A DNA stretch of 64,000 nucleotides from Achromobacter sp. HZ34 (GTDB lineage: Bacteria > Pseudomonadota > Gammaproteobacteria > Burkholderiales > Burkholderiaceae_B), in assembly GCF_002209485.1 (NCBI RefSeq), contig NZ_NJIX01000006.1, forward strand, positions 451,124-515,123, given 5' to 3'. How positions within the stretch are numbered: the stretch's first letter is position 1; each line of letters starts with the position of its first letter. The notes below the pieces were generated by a model. That model made no database searches, was not told where the DNA came from, and worked only from the letters and a program-made list of their open reading frames with translations. Below are positions 63,247-64,000 of this stretch, piece by piece. Both the position numbers and the translations under genes were made by a program.

Positions 63247-64000
63247 CGTTCGCCCCCTGAGCAGCGGCGCGCTGGGCGATGGCTGTGGCGATGCCCTCAC
63301 TGATCTCCCGGGCGAGGTCGCGCTCGTCATCGTCATCCAGGTCAGTGCTGACGCCGCCATCGAACTGGTACAGCTTTGCGCCGCCGTAGCCGTTCTCCAG
63401 CCTGATCTGAATTTCGTAATCCGCCGGCAATTCCCTGCAGGCGCGCTCGACTGCTTCGCCAAGCGCTTTCTGACGCTCCGCATCGCCCCCGCCCTGCTGC
63501 TCCGGCTTGGCGGCGCGGGCCATCCAGCCTTCCCAGCGGCCCTTCAGATAGTCCACGTCATCGCCATACCCGTCACCGTCCCGCAGCTGCGCCACATCAG
63601 CAGCGGTGTGATTGGTCTTGTTGTCGTAGGCAGCGTTCCAGGCTTTCGCATAGTCCGCCTCAAACGCCGCCCGCTCATCGCCCTGCGCAACCGTCAAGGA
63701 ATGCGGGACGGTTGGGGCGGCGAGCAATTGCGACTCGGCGCTATACAGGGCTTCGGACAACTCCCGGTATGCTTCCTCCCAGGTTTCGCTAACGTCACTC
63801 GGCGTCAGCGCGCGCAGACGGTCCAGTTTCGTGATGGCGCCCGCAATCGTCTCAGCCGCTCCCACCGCATCCCCCTCGGGGTGTGAAGTTTGCTTCTCAG
63901 GCGGGGCGGCGTAGAGTTTTCGTACCTCGTGCGTGCTTGCGAATTCCCATTCGTCGGTTGGTTCAATCTCGAACCATCGGCCGCTTTGCGGTCCGTCTTT
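63239..64000 (-). CDS. phage protein, partial at the window edge
   Basis: The frame is open to the end of the window, so the start lies outside. A GTG at 63865 would give 208 aa, but the upstream in-frame sequence (FEIEPTDEWEFASTHEVRKL, then YAAPPEKQ) looks coding and is typical of variable phage early proteins. The visible part is acidic (DLDDDDERDLAREISEG near the C-terminus). No function can be assigned. Confidence 0.6.
   Translation of the reverse strand, partial: KDGPQSGRWFEIEPTDEWEFASTHEVRKLYAAPPEKQTSHPEGDAVGAAETIAGAITKLDRLRALTPSDVSETWEEAYRELSEALYSAESQLLAAPTVPHSLTVAQGDERAAFEADYAKAWNAAYDNKTNHTAADVAQLRDGDGYGDDVDYLKGRWEGWMARAAKPEQQGGGDAERQKALGEAVERACRELPADYEIQIRLENGYGGAKLYQFDGGVSTDLDDDDERDLAREISEGIATAIAQRAAAQGANDE

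Larger units (their letters stand above)
60864..64000. mobile_element. left end of a prophage at tRNA-Leu(GAG)
   Basis: An intact integrase begins 138 bp past the tRNA 3' end and is followed by a compact minus-strand cluster of overlapping small phage genes. The usual core neighbour of secG-tRNA-Leu in this bacterial group (nuo genes) is absent, as expected if an element has inserted. The right end and second att copy lie outside the window. Confidence 0.8.

Overview
The window looks like a chromosome segment of a GC-rich beta-proteobacterium of the Alcaligenaceae, of Bordetella/Achromobacter type. The evidence is the housekeeping set and its order (ilvI-ilvH-ilvC-psd-pssA, rpsO-pnp, tpiA-secG-tRNA-Leu) and the protein sequences; the species cannot be fixed by reading alone. 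Three zones are visible: a tRNA-associated genomic island on the left, about 34 kb of core chromosome in the middle, and the start of a prophage on the right.

Left zone (1-26266). A P4-type tyrosine integrase (24877-26076) sits beside tRNA-Ser(CGA). The 16-bp tRNA 3' end at 26251-26266 recurs at 1395-1410, so the two copies bracket a roughly 24.9-kb island. Most of the island is one minus-strand operon, read here as a class 1 DISARM anti-phage system: HTH regulator, cytosine-5 methyltransferase, Vsr endonuclease, drmD (SNF2 helicase), drmMI (adenine methylase), a 624-aa protein with a HEPN-like RX4H motif, drmA (helicase), drmB (DUF1998) and drmC (PLD fold). Most junctions overlap or nearly touch. 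Flanking cargo includes AlpA, a lipoprotein, a frameshifted membrane-protein gene, an inovirus Gp2-like gene, and a zinc-ribbon/HEPN gene cut by an amber codon. Just outside the left repeat lies a second, broken integrase in the same orientation, which suggests islands stacked in tandem at this tRNA.

Middle zone (26344-60863). From left to right it holds a Kef-type antiporter, 3-hydroxybutyrate dehydrogenase, YaaA and a FUSC-family transporter. Then come branched-chain amino-acid synthesis (ilvIHC), phospholipid synthesis (psd, pssA), rpsO-pnp and threonine dehydratase. Next are a PIN protein, two tandem coiled-coil membrane paralogues beside an IS30 remnant, two tRNAs, a Tat-exported NADP-binding protein and a MOSC/ferredoxin-reductase fusion. 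An RpiR regulator precedes a peptide-type ABC operon that contains a glycerophosphodiesterase. The zone ends with a PAQR-family protein, a zinc alcohol dehydrogenase, mntP behind a yybP-ykoY manganese riboswitch, and tpiA, secG and tRNA-Leu(GAG).

Right zone (60864-64000). A second tyrosine integrase starts 138 bp past the tRNA-Leu(GAG) 3' end. It is followed by a minus-strand cluster of overlapping small phage genes, including an HTH protein, a Lar-type restriction-alleviation protein and a DUF3307 membrane protein. The last gene runs off the window. The cell therefore carries a large anti-phage island and, about 35 kb away, a prophage with an anti-restriction gene.
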